Shown here: positions 19,996-28,455 of the stretch, in pieces
How the letters are laid out: every line of letters begins with the position of its first letter
How positions within the stretch are numbered: the first letter of the stretch is position 1
Assembly (NCBI RefSeq): GCF_014640195.1
Contig: NZ_BMGM01000001.1
Span: 394,112 to 458,111, forward strand
DNA: 64,000 nucleotides
Origin: Psychroflexus planctonicus
GTDB taxonomy: Bacteria; Bacteroidota; Bacteroidia; Flavobacteriales; Flavobacteriaceae
Direction of reading: 5' to 3'
The notes under the pieces: generated by a model
Databases searched by the model: none
Told to the model about the DNA's origin: nothing
The model's input: the letters and a program-made list of their open reading frames with translations, nothing else
Program-made: the position numbers and the translations under genes

Positions 19996-20100
19996 TCCAA
20001 TTGATTTTGAGTAAAAATAAACATTTACTTGGATTTTATTAACCAGATAAAGTTCAGATTTTTTATTGATTAGGTTTTTACTTTAGTAAAGGCTCTTTTC

Positions 20101-20134
20101 TTACCGCTGAGTCGCGGAGATCGCAGAGAGATTT
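20101..20134 (-). repeat. Dispersed CTCTGCG-type intergenic repeat, inverse copy
   Basis: Read on the minus strand it contains CTCTCTGCGATCTCCGCGAC and then TCAGCGGTAA, a relative of the element at 7111-7144. It lies just past the end of the SCO gene. Confidence 0.45.
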
Positions 20135-20147
20135 AATTATGTATAAT

Positions 20148-20822
20148 TTAGTCTTGATACTCCAACTTCAAAATACCGATGTCTTTAATAAGCTTATCGA
20201 TTTCATCTGAATCAGTTCCATCGTAAAAACCACGGATGCGTTTTTCTTTATCTACTAACACAAAATTTTCGGTATGCACTAAATCGTATGGACCGCCATC
20301 ACCATCGGTTTTGGAAGCTAGATAGTGTTTTCTAGCTAAATCGTATATGTGTTTTTTATCGCCTGTAACCATGTGCCATTTTCCGTCTACAAGTCCCATT
20401 TTATCGGCATGTTTTCGCAATTGTGGCACATCGTCAATTTCAGGTGTAACCGTGTGTGAAAGCAGCATGATTTCTTCATCTTTAATAAAATGGTCTTGAA
20501 CAATCCGCATGTTTTCGGTCATCGGTATACAAATGGTCATACAAGTGGTAAAAAAGAAATCGGCTACATAAATTTTGTCTTCAAAATTTTTGGGTGTTAT
20601 GCTTTCTCCGTTTTGGTTGGTAAGCTTAAAATCTCCTATTTTGTGAAACTTCCTAACGTATTGAACGCTGGTATCTGCTAATTCTTTATTGACCATATCA
20701 GGCTGATAAACCGGTAATTTAGGATCTACCTTTAAAGCTTGATAAATCAAACTGATAATGATAGCTGAAAGAACCAGCATAAAGATGGCAAAGTATTTAT
20801 ATTTTGAAAAGAATTGTAGCAT
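20148..20822 (-). CDS. SCO1/SenC-family copper chaperone / thioredoxin-like protein
   Basis: 224 residues with an N-terminal membrane anchor (about 10-30) and a thioredoxin fold. The copper-binding CxxxC is in FFTTCMTICIPM (about residue 95) and the distal metal His is in YDLVHTENFVLVD. In other bacteria SCO proteins load the CuA centre of cytochrome c oxidase or act in thiol redox homeostasis. No oxidase genes are in view. A minus-strand TATTTTTG (-7 type) lies at 20849-20856, 27 bases before the start. Confidence 0.92.
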   Translation of the reverse strand: MLQFFSKYKYFAIFMLVLSAIIISLIYQALKVDPKLPVYQPDMVNKELADTSVQYVRKFHKIGDFKLTNQNGESITPKNFEDKIYVADFFFTTCMTICIPMTENMRIVQDHFIKDEEIMLLSHTVTPEIDDVPQLRKHADKMGLVDGKWHMVTGDKKHIYDLARKHYLASKTDGDGGPYDLVHTENFVLVDKEKRIRGFYDGTDSDEIDKLIKDIGILKLEYQD

Positions 20823-20971
20823 GATTTATAATCGAACTTATATACTTACAAAAATACAAAACAAGCATAAGATAAAGGCTTGTTTTATGATGTGTAGTTA
20901 TAAAATTAGTGAAAGTTTAAGCTTTTGCAGAAGCTGTCTGATAAGGATGCAAAAGACTTCAAAAAATCATC

Positions 20972-22054
20972 TTACTCACTTATAATTTTATGTTGATGCT
21001 TAATGGATTCTTCATGAATAGCTTTTAAGAATTTCAAGATAAAGTCTTCGCTTAAATCTTGTTCTTTACCCCGATTTATCATGCTGTCTAAGATGTTGTT
21101 CCAGCGTTTAGATTGTAAAATAGCAACGTTGTTCTTCTTTTTTAGCAAACCTATTTCTTCGGCAATAGCCATTCGTTTTCCTAAGGCGTCCATCAATTGT
21201 TGGTCAATTACGTCTATTTTGGCACGTAGATTTAGTAAAGATTCTTGGTAATCTGATGACTTAGTTGTTTCTTTTCTAATTTTTAAATCAATCGTCATTT
21301 TATCTAAAACAGCTGGAGTTATTTGCTGCTTAGCATCGCTCCAAGCATTGTCTGGATCGTAATGGGTTTCTACCATAATACCATCAAAATTTAGATCTAA
21401 ACCGGTTTGGCAGATATCAAAAATCAAATCTCTTCTTCCTGCAATATGCGATGGGTCTAAGATTAAAGGTAAATCTGGAAATTCATTTTGCAAATCGATA
21501 GCAATTTGCCATTCGGGATTGTTTCGGTATTTGGTTTTTTCGTAGGTAGAAAATCCACGGTGAATAACACCCAAATTTTTGATATTGGCATCGTGTAAAC
21601 GCTCAACCGCTCCTAACCATAAAGGCAAATCTGGATTCACCGGATTCTTTACCAATACAATTTTATCGGTTCCTTGTAAAGCATCTGCAATTTCTTGAAC
21701 AATAAATGGACTTACCGTACTTCTAGCACCAATCCAAAGTACATCTACATCGGCTTTAAGTGCTAAATCTACGTGGTTTTTGTTGGCTACTTCAGTGGCG
21801 ATTTTTAGTCCGGTTTCTTCCTTGGCACGTTGCAGCCATTTTAAACCAATAGCGCCAACACCTTCAAAATTACCTGGTCGAGTTCTGGGTTTCCAAATGC
21901 CAGCTCGCATAATGCTGGTGTCGGTGTCTTTTAATTGATGCGCTATTTTTACCACTTGGTCTTCGGTTTCTGCACTACAGGGTCCAGCGATAACCAAAGG
22001 ATGATTCAATCCTAAATTATTGAACCAGTTTTTCATTTCTTTTCTATTTTCCAT
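20972..22054 (-). CDS. Bifunctional DAHP synthase (AroA-Ibeta type) / chorismate mutase (AroQ)
   Basis: 360 residues. Residues 1-265 form a DAHP synthase barrel of the KDO8P-synthase-like type (HPLVIAGPCSAETEDQV, KNPVNPDLPLWLGA, LILDPSHIAGRRD). Residues 275-355 form an all-helical AroQ chorismate mutase (LRAKIDVIDQQLMDALGKRM). The first domain starts the shikimate pathway and the second makes prephenate from its product. A C-terminal mutase is the arrangement described for Porphyromonas and Prevotella enzymes, where it serves in feedback control. Last gene of the aromatic operon, 3 bases after tyrA. Confidence 0.95.
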   Translation of the reverse strand: MENRKEMKNWFNNLGLNHPLVIAGPCSAETEDQVVKIAHQLKDTDTSIMRAGIWKPRTRPGNFEGVGAIGLKWLQRAKEETGLKIATEVANKNHVDLALKADVDVLWIGARSTVSPFIVQEIADALQGTDKIVLVKNPVNPDLPLWLGAVERLHDANIKNLGVIHRGFSTYEKTKYRNNPEWQIAIDLQNEFPDLPLILDPSHIAGRRDLIFDICQTGLDLNFDGIMVETHYDPDNAWSDAKQQITPAVLDKMTIDLKIRKETTKSSDYQESLLNLRAKIDVIDQQLMDALGKRMAIAEEIGLLKKKNNVAILQSKRWNNILDSMINRGKEQDLSEDFILKFLKAIHEESIKHQHKIISE

Positions 22055-22057
22055 CTT

Positions 22058-22903
22058 TTATTTTTTTGCTAATATTTCTTTGATGCGGCTAGTAGAATCC
22101 AATAATTGTTCAAGTTCAGAAAATTTGTTGGCTTCCAAAAGTTTTTCAAATTCTTTTAAATGTTGTTGATACTCTTTTAAGCTGGTTAAGACTTCTGTTT
22201 TGTTTTGTTTGAAAATCGCCGTCCATGTTTTTGGATTCGATTTAGCCAGACGAACCGTAGAAGCAAATCCACTACCGGCTAAATTGAAGATTTCTCGTTC
22301 GTTTTTTTCTAAATCCAACACGGTTTTCCCTAACATAAAAGAACTTACATGCGATAAATGCGAAACATAAGCCAAGTGTTTGTCGTGTTCTTTTGGCGAC
22401 ATAAAATGAAGCTGCATTTGCATTTCTTGTAAAATATGATAGGCTTTCTTTTTAAGATTTTCGTCTGTTTTTTCAGCTTCACAAACAATCATCATGGCCT
22501 TGGTAAACAAATTGGGAAAAGCCGCTTTAGGACCAGAAAACTCTGTACCTGCAATGGGATGCAAAGCCAAAAATTGATTCCGCTTAGGATGATTGGCCAC
22601 TGCCGTACAAATATCGTTTTTAGTTGAACCCATATCCATTACCAAAGTATTTTTCTGTACTTGATTTAAAATCTTAGGCAACAATTCACTAGCTGCATCA
22701 ACAGGAATACTCAATACAACTACATCGTAATTTTGCAACTGATTGATATTTCCTTTGTGGTGAATTATTTTTCGGGCTAAAGCAGCTTCAACGTGAGCTT
22801 GATTTTGATCGATTCCCCAAATTGCTGCATCTGGAAAATGCTCTTGTATAGCCAAAGCAAACGAGCCGCCAATTAAGCCTAAACCAATACTTGCTACTTT
22901 CAT
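22058..22903 (-). CDS. tyrA: Prephenate dehydrogenase
   Basis: 281 residues with an N-terminal Rossmann NAD(P) site GLGLIGGSFALA and a helical dimerisation domain; the substrate-site stretch LALHPIAGTEFSGP is typical of TyrA. It oxidatively decarboxylates prephenate to 4-hydroxyphenylpyruvate for tyrosine. There is no ACT domain. It overlaps the aminotransferase gene by 4 bases, so translation is coupled. Confidence 0.95.
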   Translation of the reverse strand: MKVASIGLGLIGGSFALAIQEHFPDAAIWGIDQNQAHVEAALARKIIHHKGNINQLQNYDVVVLSIPVDAASELLPKILNQVQKNTLVMDMGSTKNDICTAVANHPKRNQFLALHPIAGTEFSGPKAAFPNLFTKAMMIVCEAEKTDENLKKKAYHILQEMQMQLHFMSPKEHDKHLAYVSHLSHVSSFMLGKTVLDLEKNEREIFNLAGSGFASTVRLAKSNPKTWTAIFKQNKTEVLTSLKEYQQHLKEFEKLLEANKFSELEQLLDSTSRIKEILAKK

Positions 22904-24066
22904 AAAACTTTCTTTTTCAATTTTTGAACACGTTCTAAACTCGTTTTTAAATCATCTATTACTACACAAAGTGAAAAACGCAAATAGGCTTCTCCTTGGC
23001 TTCCAAAAATATGTCCTGGCGTAACAAATAGATTGGCTTCATACAAAAGTTGATCGGCTAAATCTGCTGCTTTTTTCGCTTCTTTTTGTTTCGCCCAAAC
23101 AAACAAACCAGTGCTGTTTTTATCGTAATCTAAATTTAATTGGTCTGCAATTTTCCAAACCCATTCTCGGCGTTTCCGATACACTGTATTTAATTCTTCA
23201 AACCATGTTCTATCTAACTTTAAAACCTTTGAAGCCGTTTGTTGAATGGGAAAAAACATGCCGCTATCCATATTGCTTTTCACTTTTAGAACAGCACTAA
23301 TAAAATCGGATTTTCCGGCTAAAAAACCCACCCTAAATCCAGCTAAATTGAAGCTTTTGCTCATTGAATTCAACTCCAAAGCTATTTTTTTAGCATTGGT
23401 TAATTGAAATATTGAGAATGGATTTTCAGTTAAAATCATGCTATACGGATTGTCGTTTACCAACAAAATATCATGCTGAATAGCAAAGTTGATAATTTCT
23501 TGTAATTGCGACCGATCAGCATCTGCGCCCGTTGGCATATTTGGATAATTGACCCACATCATCTTTACCTTAGATAAATCCTTTTTTTGTAATTCCGCTA
23601 AATCGGGATGCCAATTTTTATCACCAGACAATGCATAGTAATTGGGAACACAATTTAATAATTTAGTAACTGCGGCGTAAGTAGGATAACCTGGATTGGG
23701 AATTAAAACTTCGTCGCCTTCATTTAAAAATGCCATAGAAGTAAGCATAATTCCTTCTTTTGAACCCATTAACGGTAAAATTTCATCTTCTGCATCAAGT
23801 TGAACAGCGTAGTGAATTTTATAAAAATTCGACATGGCATTTCGCAACTCATCAATACCTCGATAAGCCTGATATTGAAATGCTTGCGTTTCTTGCAATG
23901 CCGTTTCAAAATTTTGAAAAACTGCTTTGGGTGGCGATAAATCAGGACTGCCAATTCCCAAATTAATGATGGGTTTTCCAGCTTCTTTTAAGGCTTTTAC
24001 TTCCTTCAGTTTTTTACTGAAGTAGTATTCTTCTGTTTGTGCTAAGCGCTTAGAAAATTGAATCAT
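22900..24066 (-). CDS. PLP-dependent aminotransferase, class I/II (aromatic or aspartate type)
   Basis: 388 residues with the fold-type I pattern: DNPYS contacting the cofactor, the Schiff-base Lys in NSMSKSFNLAGFRVGF (about residue 235) and an Arg near the C terminus (LRFSLC). Its position between prephenate dehydratase and prephenate dehydrogenase, with 4-base overlaps on both sides, argues for transamination of phenylpyruvate and hydroxyphenylpyruvate. LL-diaminopimelate-aminotransferase-like proteins look similar, so substrate assignment is by context. Confidence 0.9.
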   Translation of the reverse strand: MIQFSKRLAQTEEYYFSKKLKEVKALKEAGKPIINLGIGSPDLSPPKAVFQNFETALQETQAFQYQAYRGIDELRNAMSNFYKIHYAVQLDAEDEILPLMGSKEGIMLTSMAFLNEGDEVLIPNPGYPTYAAVTKLLNCVPNYYALSGDKNWHPDLAELQKKDLSKVKMMWVNYPNMPTGADADRSQLQEIINFAIQHDILLVNDNPYSMILTENPFSIFQLTNAKKIALELNSMSKSFNLAGFRVGFLAGKSDFISAVLKVKSNMDSGMFFPIQQTASKVLKLDRTWFEELNTVYRKRREWVWKIADQLNLDYDKNSTGLFVWAKQKEAKKAADLADQLLYEANLFVTPGHIFGSQGEAYLRFSLCVVIDDLKTSLERVQKLKKKVL

Positions 24067-24896
24067 GTTCTTCCACTTTTATATAAACCGAGTGTTTGTA
24101 TTACTTCTGTTGAAGCATTGAGTACTCGAATTAATTTTTTATAATCACGTATGTGTTTGAATCGTACATCTACAATAAATGCATAATTCCATTGTTTATG
24201 GGCAATAGGTATACTTTGAATTTTAGTGAGATTCATACCTAACTCACTCATTGTGGTTAATAGGTTTGCTAAGTTTCCTTGTTCATGTTTCAATTCAAAA
24301 TGCAAGGTGGCTTTGTTAGCATCTTGGTTTTCAGTTTGGGTTGGTTTTTTCAATAAAACAAAACGGGTTTCGTTGGTGTTAGTATCTTGAACATTAGGCT
24401 GAATTACTTCTAAGCCAAACAATTCAGCTGTGCCGTTTGGTACCAAAGCAGCGAGATTTTTTTGCTGATTTTTTGCAATTAGTTTAGCAGGTAAAGCAGT
24501 GTCTACATCTTCAATTAATTTAATGTGTGGATGTTTACTGAAAAAATTTCCACATTGATGCAATGCCATTTGATGCGATTTTACTTGGGTAATATCATTC
24601 AAACTTTGGTTTGGCAATGCCACTAAGTTGTGACTAATATTCAAATAAAATTCTTGTGTAATTTGCAGATTCGCATCAATTAGTAAACGGTAATTGGGTA
24701 AAATACTGCCAGCAATCGAATTTTCAATAGCCATTAAAGAAGCCTCAACTTGGTTATTCACCAGAGCATATACAACTTCTCTAAAAGTAGCGCAAGCTTT
24801 AATTTGAGTTTCAGCTTCAAAATAATCACGAATCACTTTATGGTGATTAGATCCTTCTATTCCTTGTATAGCAATTTTTAGATTCTGCATGGGCAT
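24063..24896 (-). CDS. pheA: Prephenate dehydratase
   Basis: 277 residues: two-lobed dehydratase domain with the catalytic T-R-F motif in NTNETRFVLLKK (about residue 180), then an ACT regulatory domain (GNLANLLTTMSELGMNLTKI). The usual phenylalanine-binding ESRP motif of the ACT domain reads QSIP, as in many Bacteroidota, so feedback inhibition may differ. Two starts are possible, ATG 24896 or 24890. The T run of the upstream attenuator terminator touches the first start, which favours 24890 or a start buried in the hairpin. First structural gene of the aromatic operon. Confidence 0.95.
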   Translation of the reverse strand: MPMQNLKIAIQGIEGSNHHKVIRDYFEAETQIKACATFREVVYALVNNQVEASLMAIENSIAGSILPNYRLLIDANLQITQEFYLNISHNLVALPNQSLNDITQVKSHQMALHQCGNFFSKHPHIKLIEDVDTALPAKLIAKNQQKNLAALVPNGTAELFGLEVIQPNVQDTNTNETRFVLLKKPTQTENQDANKATLHFELKHEQGNLANLLTTMSELGMNLTKIQSIPIAHKQWNYAFIVDVRFKHIRDYKKLIRVLNASTEVIQTLGLYKSGRT

Positions 24897-24922
24897 AAAA
24901 AAAGCCCCAAAAATGGGGCTTT
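24897..24922 (-). terminator. Attenuator terminator before pheA
   Basis: On the minus strand AAAGCCCC (24922-24915), loop ATTTTT, GGGGCTTT (24908-24901), then four more T. A G run at 24954-24958 inside the leader ORF can pair with the CCCC arm, and TGTTC/GAACA lie between, which gives a plausible antiterminator. It sits directly on the pheA start. Confidence 0.85.
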
Positions 24923-24945
24923 CATAAATTTATGTTCGTATTTAT

Positions 24946-25014
24946 TTAGAACACCCCCGTTTCGCTTAAAAAAGCAAAATAAAAGTAGTTCCAAAAATAA
25001 ACTTTATTCAACAT
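24946..25014 (-). CDS. Aromatic leader peptide of the phe/tyr operon
   Basis: A 22-codon ORF from the ATG at 25014 to the TAA at 24946: MLNKVYFWNYFYFAF then LSETGVF. Nine residues are aromatic (five Phe, three Tyr, one Trp), eight of them within residues 6-15. It ends 24 bases before a hairpin terminator that abuts pheA. This is the layout of ribosome-mediated attenuation known from the Escherichia coli pheA and trp operons: stalling at Phe/Tyr codons would favour the antiterminator. Function inferred; the ORF, composition and terminator are directly visible. Confidence 0.85.
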   Translation of the reverse strand: MLNKVYFWNYFYFAFLSETGVF

Positions 25015-25071
25015 GGTTGTTTAATATGCTGCTAATGTAATAGAAAGATTTTAATGGCGAAATTTTTTATA

Positions 25072-25109
25072 AAAAAAAAGCCCCAAAATCTTTCGATTTT
25101 AGGACTTTT
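25072..25109 (-). terminator. Terminator of the rpsP-rimM transcript
   Basis: On the minus strand AAGTCCTAAAATC, loop GAAA, GATTTTGGGGCTT form a 13-bp stem with two or three G-T pairs, followed by a run of nine or more T. It lies about 160 bases past the rimM stop and before the aromatic leader. The 160 bases between (25110-25269) show no gene. Confidence 0.8.
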
Positions 25110-25269
25110 CATCCACAACATTGATTAGTTAATCCAAGTAATTATGAAAAACACCCTTTATTAGTCCAAAAATAGGAATAATTAAAGTTCGGTATTCAAA
25201 CAATTTATGAAATGCCTTAAATACTATTTGAAATGTAGTATTTGGTTTATAAATGTACTTTTTAGGGTT

Positions 25270-25800
25270 TTATTCCAAGTACATTTCAATTAAGCCTTCT
25301 GGAGTCTGAAAGTAAAAGCTTTGGTTAGATTTATCTATTTTTTGAATTAACGAATCGTTTACAGGAATTAAAATTTCCTTTCCATTTTTGTGTTCAATTT
25401 CAAATAAAGCTTGCGGTGTAGTATCGTTTACTCCTGTAATTTTACCAATTTCACCAAACTTTTCATCAAAAGCGGTAAAACCGATTATTTCGTGATAATA
25501 AAATTGGTCTTCTGCTAATTGGGGTAATTGTTTTAAAGGAAGGAAAACAGAAAGCCCAACAAGTTCGTCGGCATCTTCTTCGCTATTTACGTCTTCTAGT
25601 TGTACGCGGAGTAAGCTTGATTTATGAAGGCTGGATTCTTCAATAAAAAACGGAATCAATTTTCGGTTTAATTCCACCAAAATTGATTCCGTTGTAAGGT
25701 AAGATTCGGGTTCGTCTGTATCTAATTTAATTAGCAACTCGCCCTTAAAGCTGTATTTACTAACGATTTTCCCGAGATAAAAACATTCATCTTTGGTCAT
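25270..25800 (-). CDS. rimM: 16S rRNA processing protein RimM
   Basis: 176 residues: N-terminal RimM beta-barrel (LGKIVSKYSFKGELLIKLDTDEPE) and C-terminal PRC-barrel (YHEIIGFTAFDEKFGEIGKITGV). It binds S19 and assists maturation of the 30S head. It lies 12 bases after rpsP, the usual pairing. Confidence 0.96.
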   Translation of the reverse strand: MTKDECFYLGKIVSKYSFKGELLIKLDTDEPESYLTTESILVELNRKLIPFFIEESSLHKSSLLRVQLEDVNSEEDADELVGLSVFLPLKQLPQLAEDQFYYHEIIGFTAFDEKFGEIGKITGVNDTTPQALFEIEHKNGKEILIPVNDSLIQKIDKSNQSFYFQTPEGLIEMYLE

Positions 25801-25812
25801 CGTATTGCGTAA

Positions 25813-26388
25813 TTAAGCCTTTTTTTCTTCGCTGTTTTCTTCAGCAGTTGGTTCTTCTGCTTTTTCAGCTTCTTCTGCTTCCGCTTTAGCTTTAGCTTCG
25901 TCTTCAGCAGCTTTTGCGGCTGCAGCAGCTTCTTCTTCAACAGCTTTTGCTTCCGCTTCACGCTTAGCGTTTTTCTCTTTTTCTACTTCTAAAGCTTTTT
26001 GTTTAGCATCTGCAGCAGATTGGCTAACTTCTTGACTTTTAGCAAAAACTTTGTCTTCTTTTTCCTTCAACCAAGCTTCCATTTTTTCATGGGCTTGCTC
26101 TTCGGTAAGTGCGCCTTTATCTACACCTGCTAACAAGTGTTTTTTAAGCATCGCACCTTTGTAAGAGAGAATTCTACGAGCAGTGTCTGTTGGTTGAGCT
26201 CCATTACGAAGCCATTTTACAGATGCATCTACGTTTAATTCTACAGTTGCAGGATTGGTAGTTGGATTGTAAATTCCTAATTTTTCTAAAAATTTACCGT
26301 CTCTTTTTGCACGCGCATCGGCTGCTACTACCCAGAAAAAAGGTTTTCCTTTTTTTCCGTGTCTTTGTAATCTTATTTTTACTGGCAT
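25813..26388 (-). CDS. rpsP: 30S ribosomal protein S16 with long charged C-terminal extension
   Basis: The first 80 or so residues are ordinary S16 (MPVKIRLQRHGKKGKPFFWV, ADARAKRDGKFLEKLG). About 110 further residues form a helical stretch that turns into an Ala/Glu/Lys-rich tail. Such tails are usual in Flavobacteriia S16; their role is not known. Promoter -7 box at 26445-26452; the leader between holds a small GGGGT/ACTCC hairpin. Confidence 0.96.
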   Translation of the reverse strand: MPVKIRLQRHGKKGKPFFWVVAADARAKRDGKFLEKLGIYNPTTNPATVELNVDASVKWLRNGAQPTDTARRILSYKGAMLKKHLLAGVDKGALTEEQAHEKMEAWLKEKEDKVFAKSQEVSQSAADAKQKALEVEKEKNAKREAEAKAVEEEAAAAAKAAEDEAKAKAEAEEAEKAEEPTAEENSEEKKA

Positions 26389-26444
26389 AAAAATTAAATT
26401 TTGGAGTTCTCGACCCCGGTTATTAATGTTGTTAAAATCGAGCG

Positions 26445-26452
26445 CAAAGATA
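26445..26452 (-). promoter_or_regulatory. Promoter -7 element for rpsP-rimM
   Basis: Minus-strand TATCTTTG, an exact match to the Bacteroidota TAnnTTTG box, about 57 bases before the rpsP start. No clear -33 TTTG is seen. Confidence 0.55.
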
Positions 26453-26499
26453 CACTTATTATTTTAGGTTTGAGACTAATTGAATTGAATTTTTTATTT

Positions 26500-26507
26500 T
26501 ACATTTG
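26500..26507 (+). promoter_or_regulatory. Promoter -7 element for the lipoprotein gene
   Basis: TACATTTG fits TAnnTTTG exactly; the predicted start is about 15 bases before the ATG at 26531. The -33 box is not clear. Confidence 0.5.
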
Positions 26508-26530
26508 CTAATTAATATATTGAAAATACT

Positions 26531-27334
26531 ATGCGAAAAATATTCTTTTTAGCCCTTATTTCTATAGCATTTACAGCTTGTGAAGATGTTGTTGAACCAA
26601 GCTCTATTATACAAGGTGAAGTTGATCAAAGCTTATTTAGATCTAATGCTGAAGCTGCTTTTAACAATGAAGGAGAACTTATTATACAAGGCTCTAATAT
26701 AGATGTAGTTACACTTAGAGTGAACTCTAATACAGTTGGAATGTATGAAATTTCACCAAATTCTGGAAACGCTGCAACTTATGTAAGGGATGGAAGTTCT
26801 TATATTACCAATGGACCTAACACGGGTGGAATGATAGAAATTGAAGAAATTAACGAGCAATTTGTTACAGGCAATTTTTTCTTTGAAGCAAGACGTAATG
26901 GAGTTGGAGAAAAACTTAACTTTTCTAAAGGAGTGTTTTATCAAGTTCCATTTAATAATGCTGAAGACCCAGAAGATATTGATGATGAAGAAGAAGATTT
27001 GATGAATGCCAATGTGAATGGCGCTAATTTTAATTCGTTTTCGACTAATTCAGAAGTTTCAGGTGACATTTTTTCAATTATAACCGTCAACTTAAATGGA
27101 GAAAGTATTATTTTATTTTTTCCTTTTCCTGTAGATACAGGTAACTATGAAATTGGCACAGACGAAGGCTTTAGCGCAAATTATTCTTACGGAGAAACTT
27201 CTGAAACAGCACAGTCTGGAAATATTGAAATTACTAACTTCAATGAAGATAATGGAACGGTTGAAGGAACTTTTTCTTTTACTACAGAAGAAGGCACGAG
27301 TGTAACCGACGGAGAATTCATCATTAACTTTTAA
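26531..27334 (+). CDS. Secreted lipoprotein of unknown function
   Basis: 267 residues with a lipoprotein signal peptide (lipobox FTAC, Cys at residue 17). The rest consists of two similar beta-rich halves, each with the pattern of a conserved NVNG/NGAN strand start and ending in strands of the type GNIEITNFNEDNGTVEGTFSF, which suggests an internal duplication around an acidic linker (EDPEDIDDEEED). No catalytic motif. Similar proteins are common in Flavobacteriaceae without known role. It ends 5 bases before the pirin gene. Confidence 0.75.
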   Translation: MRKIFFLALISIAFTACEDVVEPSSIIQGEVDQSLFRSNAEAAFNNEGELIIQGSNIDVVTLRVNSNTVGMYEISPNSGNAATYVRDGSSYITNGPNTGGMIEIEEINEQFVTGNFFFEARRNGVGEKLNFSKGVFYQVPFNNAEDPEDIDDEEEDLMNANVNGANFNSFSTNSEVSGDIFSIITVNLNGESIILFFPFPVDTGNYEIGTDEGFSANYSYGETSETAQSGNIEITNFNEDNGTVEGTFSFTTEEGTSVTDGEFIINF

Positions 27335-27339
27335 TATAT

Positions 27340-28362
27340 ATGGCTAAAGTACTCAAGATAAGAGAACTTGGGTTTTATTGGGAAACTTTAGATCCATTTT
27401 TATTTTGTGCTTATCATCAAGACAATTTCCCCAAAGGAAATGAAAATTTAGGTCCAGACGCTGAGTTTTTAAAAGGAAGGATAACCGGAAACGATTTTAC
27501 CAAAAAAGACGAATTTAGGATGTATCATGGTCAAAAAGTACCTGGTTTTCCTGGGCATCCACATGCTGGTTTTGAAACGGTTACTTTAGTAGAAAAAGGT
27601 TTCGCAGATCACTCTGATTCACTTGGCGCCAAAGGAAGATTTGGCAACGGAGACGTACAATGGATGACAGCTGGAAAAGGCATTTTGCATTCGGAAATGT
27701 TTCCACTTGTGCATCAAGACCAACCCAATCCGTTAGTACTTTTTCAATTGTGGTTAAATTTACCTTCGCGTTCAAAAAAAGTAGAACCACATTTTAAAAT
27801 GTTTTGGAATGAAGACATTCCCGTTGAGCACATCCAAGACGAAAATGCTAATAAAATACAAATTAAATTAATAGCAGGTAAGCTCTGTAAAAACAAAGCC
27901 CTTGCTCCTACACCAGATTCTTTTGCTGCAAAAGCTGAAAATCATTTGCAAATTTGGCGAATTAGCATGGAAGCCAATGCCAAATGGAAACTTCCAGCAT
28001 CGAGTGCTAGCACCAATAAAATGTTGTTTTTTTATAGTGGAAGCGAAATTGAAGTAGATGGATTTAGTATTGAAGCTGGACATTCGCTTACCTTAAATCC
28101 TGCCGAAGAAGTAGAAATTAACAACGGAAACGAAGCTGCAGAATTCTTGTTTTTAGAAGGCATGCCTATCAACGAACCCGTTGTACAGCAAGGTCCGTTT
28201 GTAGCCAATTCCAGAAACGAAATGATGGAAGTAATCAACACCTATCAACAAACTCAATTTGGCGGCTGGCCGTTTGATGAGTACGAAAAAGTGCATGCCA
28301 AAGATGCGGGTCGTTTTGCGCAACACGCTGATGGAAAAATGGAATATCCACCAGCTAAATAA
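27340..28362 (+). CDS. Pirin family protein
   Basis: 340 residues of the two-cupin pirin fold. The iron ligands of the N-terminal cupin are visible: HPHAGFETVTLVEKG (two His), GKGILHSEM (His and Glu). Pirins act as quercetinase-like dioxygenases or redox-sensing cofactors. Length is slightly above the family norm. It starts 5 bases after the lipoprotein gene. Confidence 0.92.
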   Translation: MAKVLKIRELGFYWETLDPFLFCAYHQDNFPKGNENLGPDAEFLKGRITGNDFTKKDEFRMYHGQKVPGFPGHPHAGFETVTLVEKGFADHSDSLGAKGRFGNGDVQWMTAGKGILHSEMFPLVHQDQPNPLVLFQLWLNLPSRSKKVEPHFKMFWNEDIPVEHIQDENANKIQIKLIAGKLCKNKALAPTPDSFAAKAENHLQIWRISMEANAKWKLPASSASTNKMLFFYSGSEIEVDGFSIEAGHSLTLNPAEEVEINNGNEAAEFLFLEGMPINEPVVQQGPFVANSRNEMMEVINTYQQTQFGGWPFDEYEKVHAKDAGRFAQHADGKMEYPPAK

Positions 28363-28455
28363 TTTTTCCCTATCCCAATTTACATTAAAATTTTCCAAAT
28401 AAGTCTCCTCTTTTTTTGGAGAATTCGTTAGCTTGTCAAACTATCAAATTAGTTC

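Noticed and set aside
24897..24922. Reading the hairpin before pheA as a simple plus-strand terminator
   Set aside because: No plus-strand gene ends there; the T tract and leader ORF fit the minus strand.
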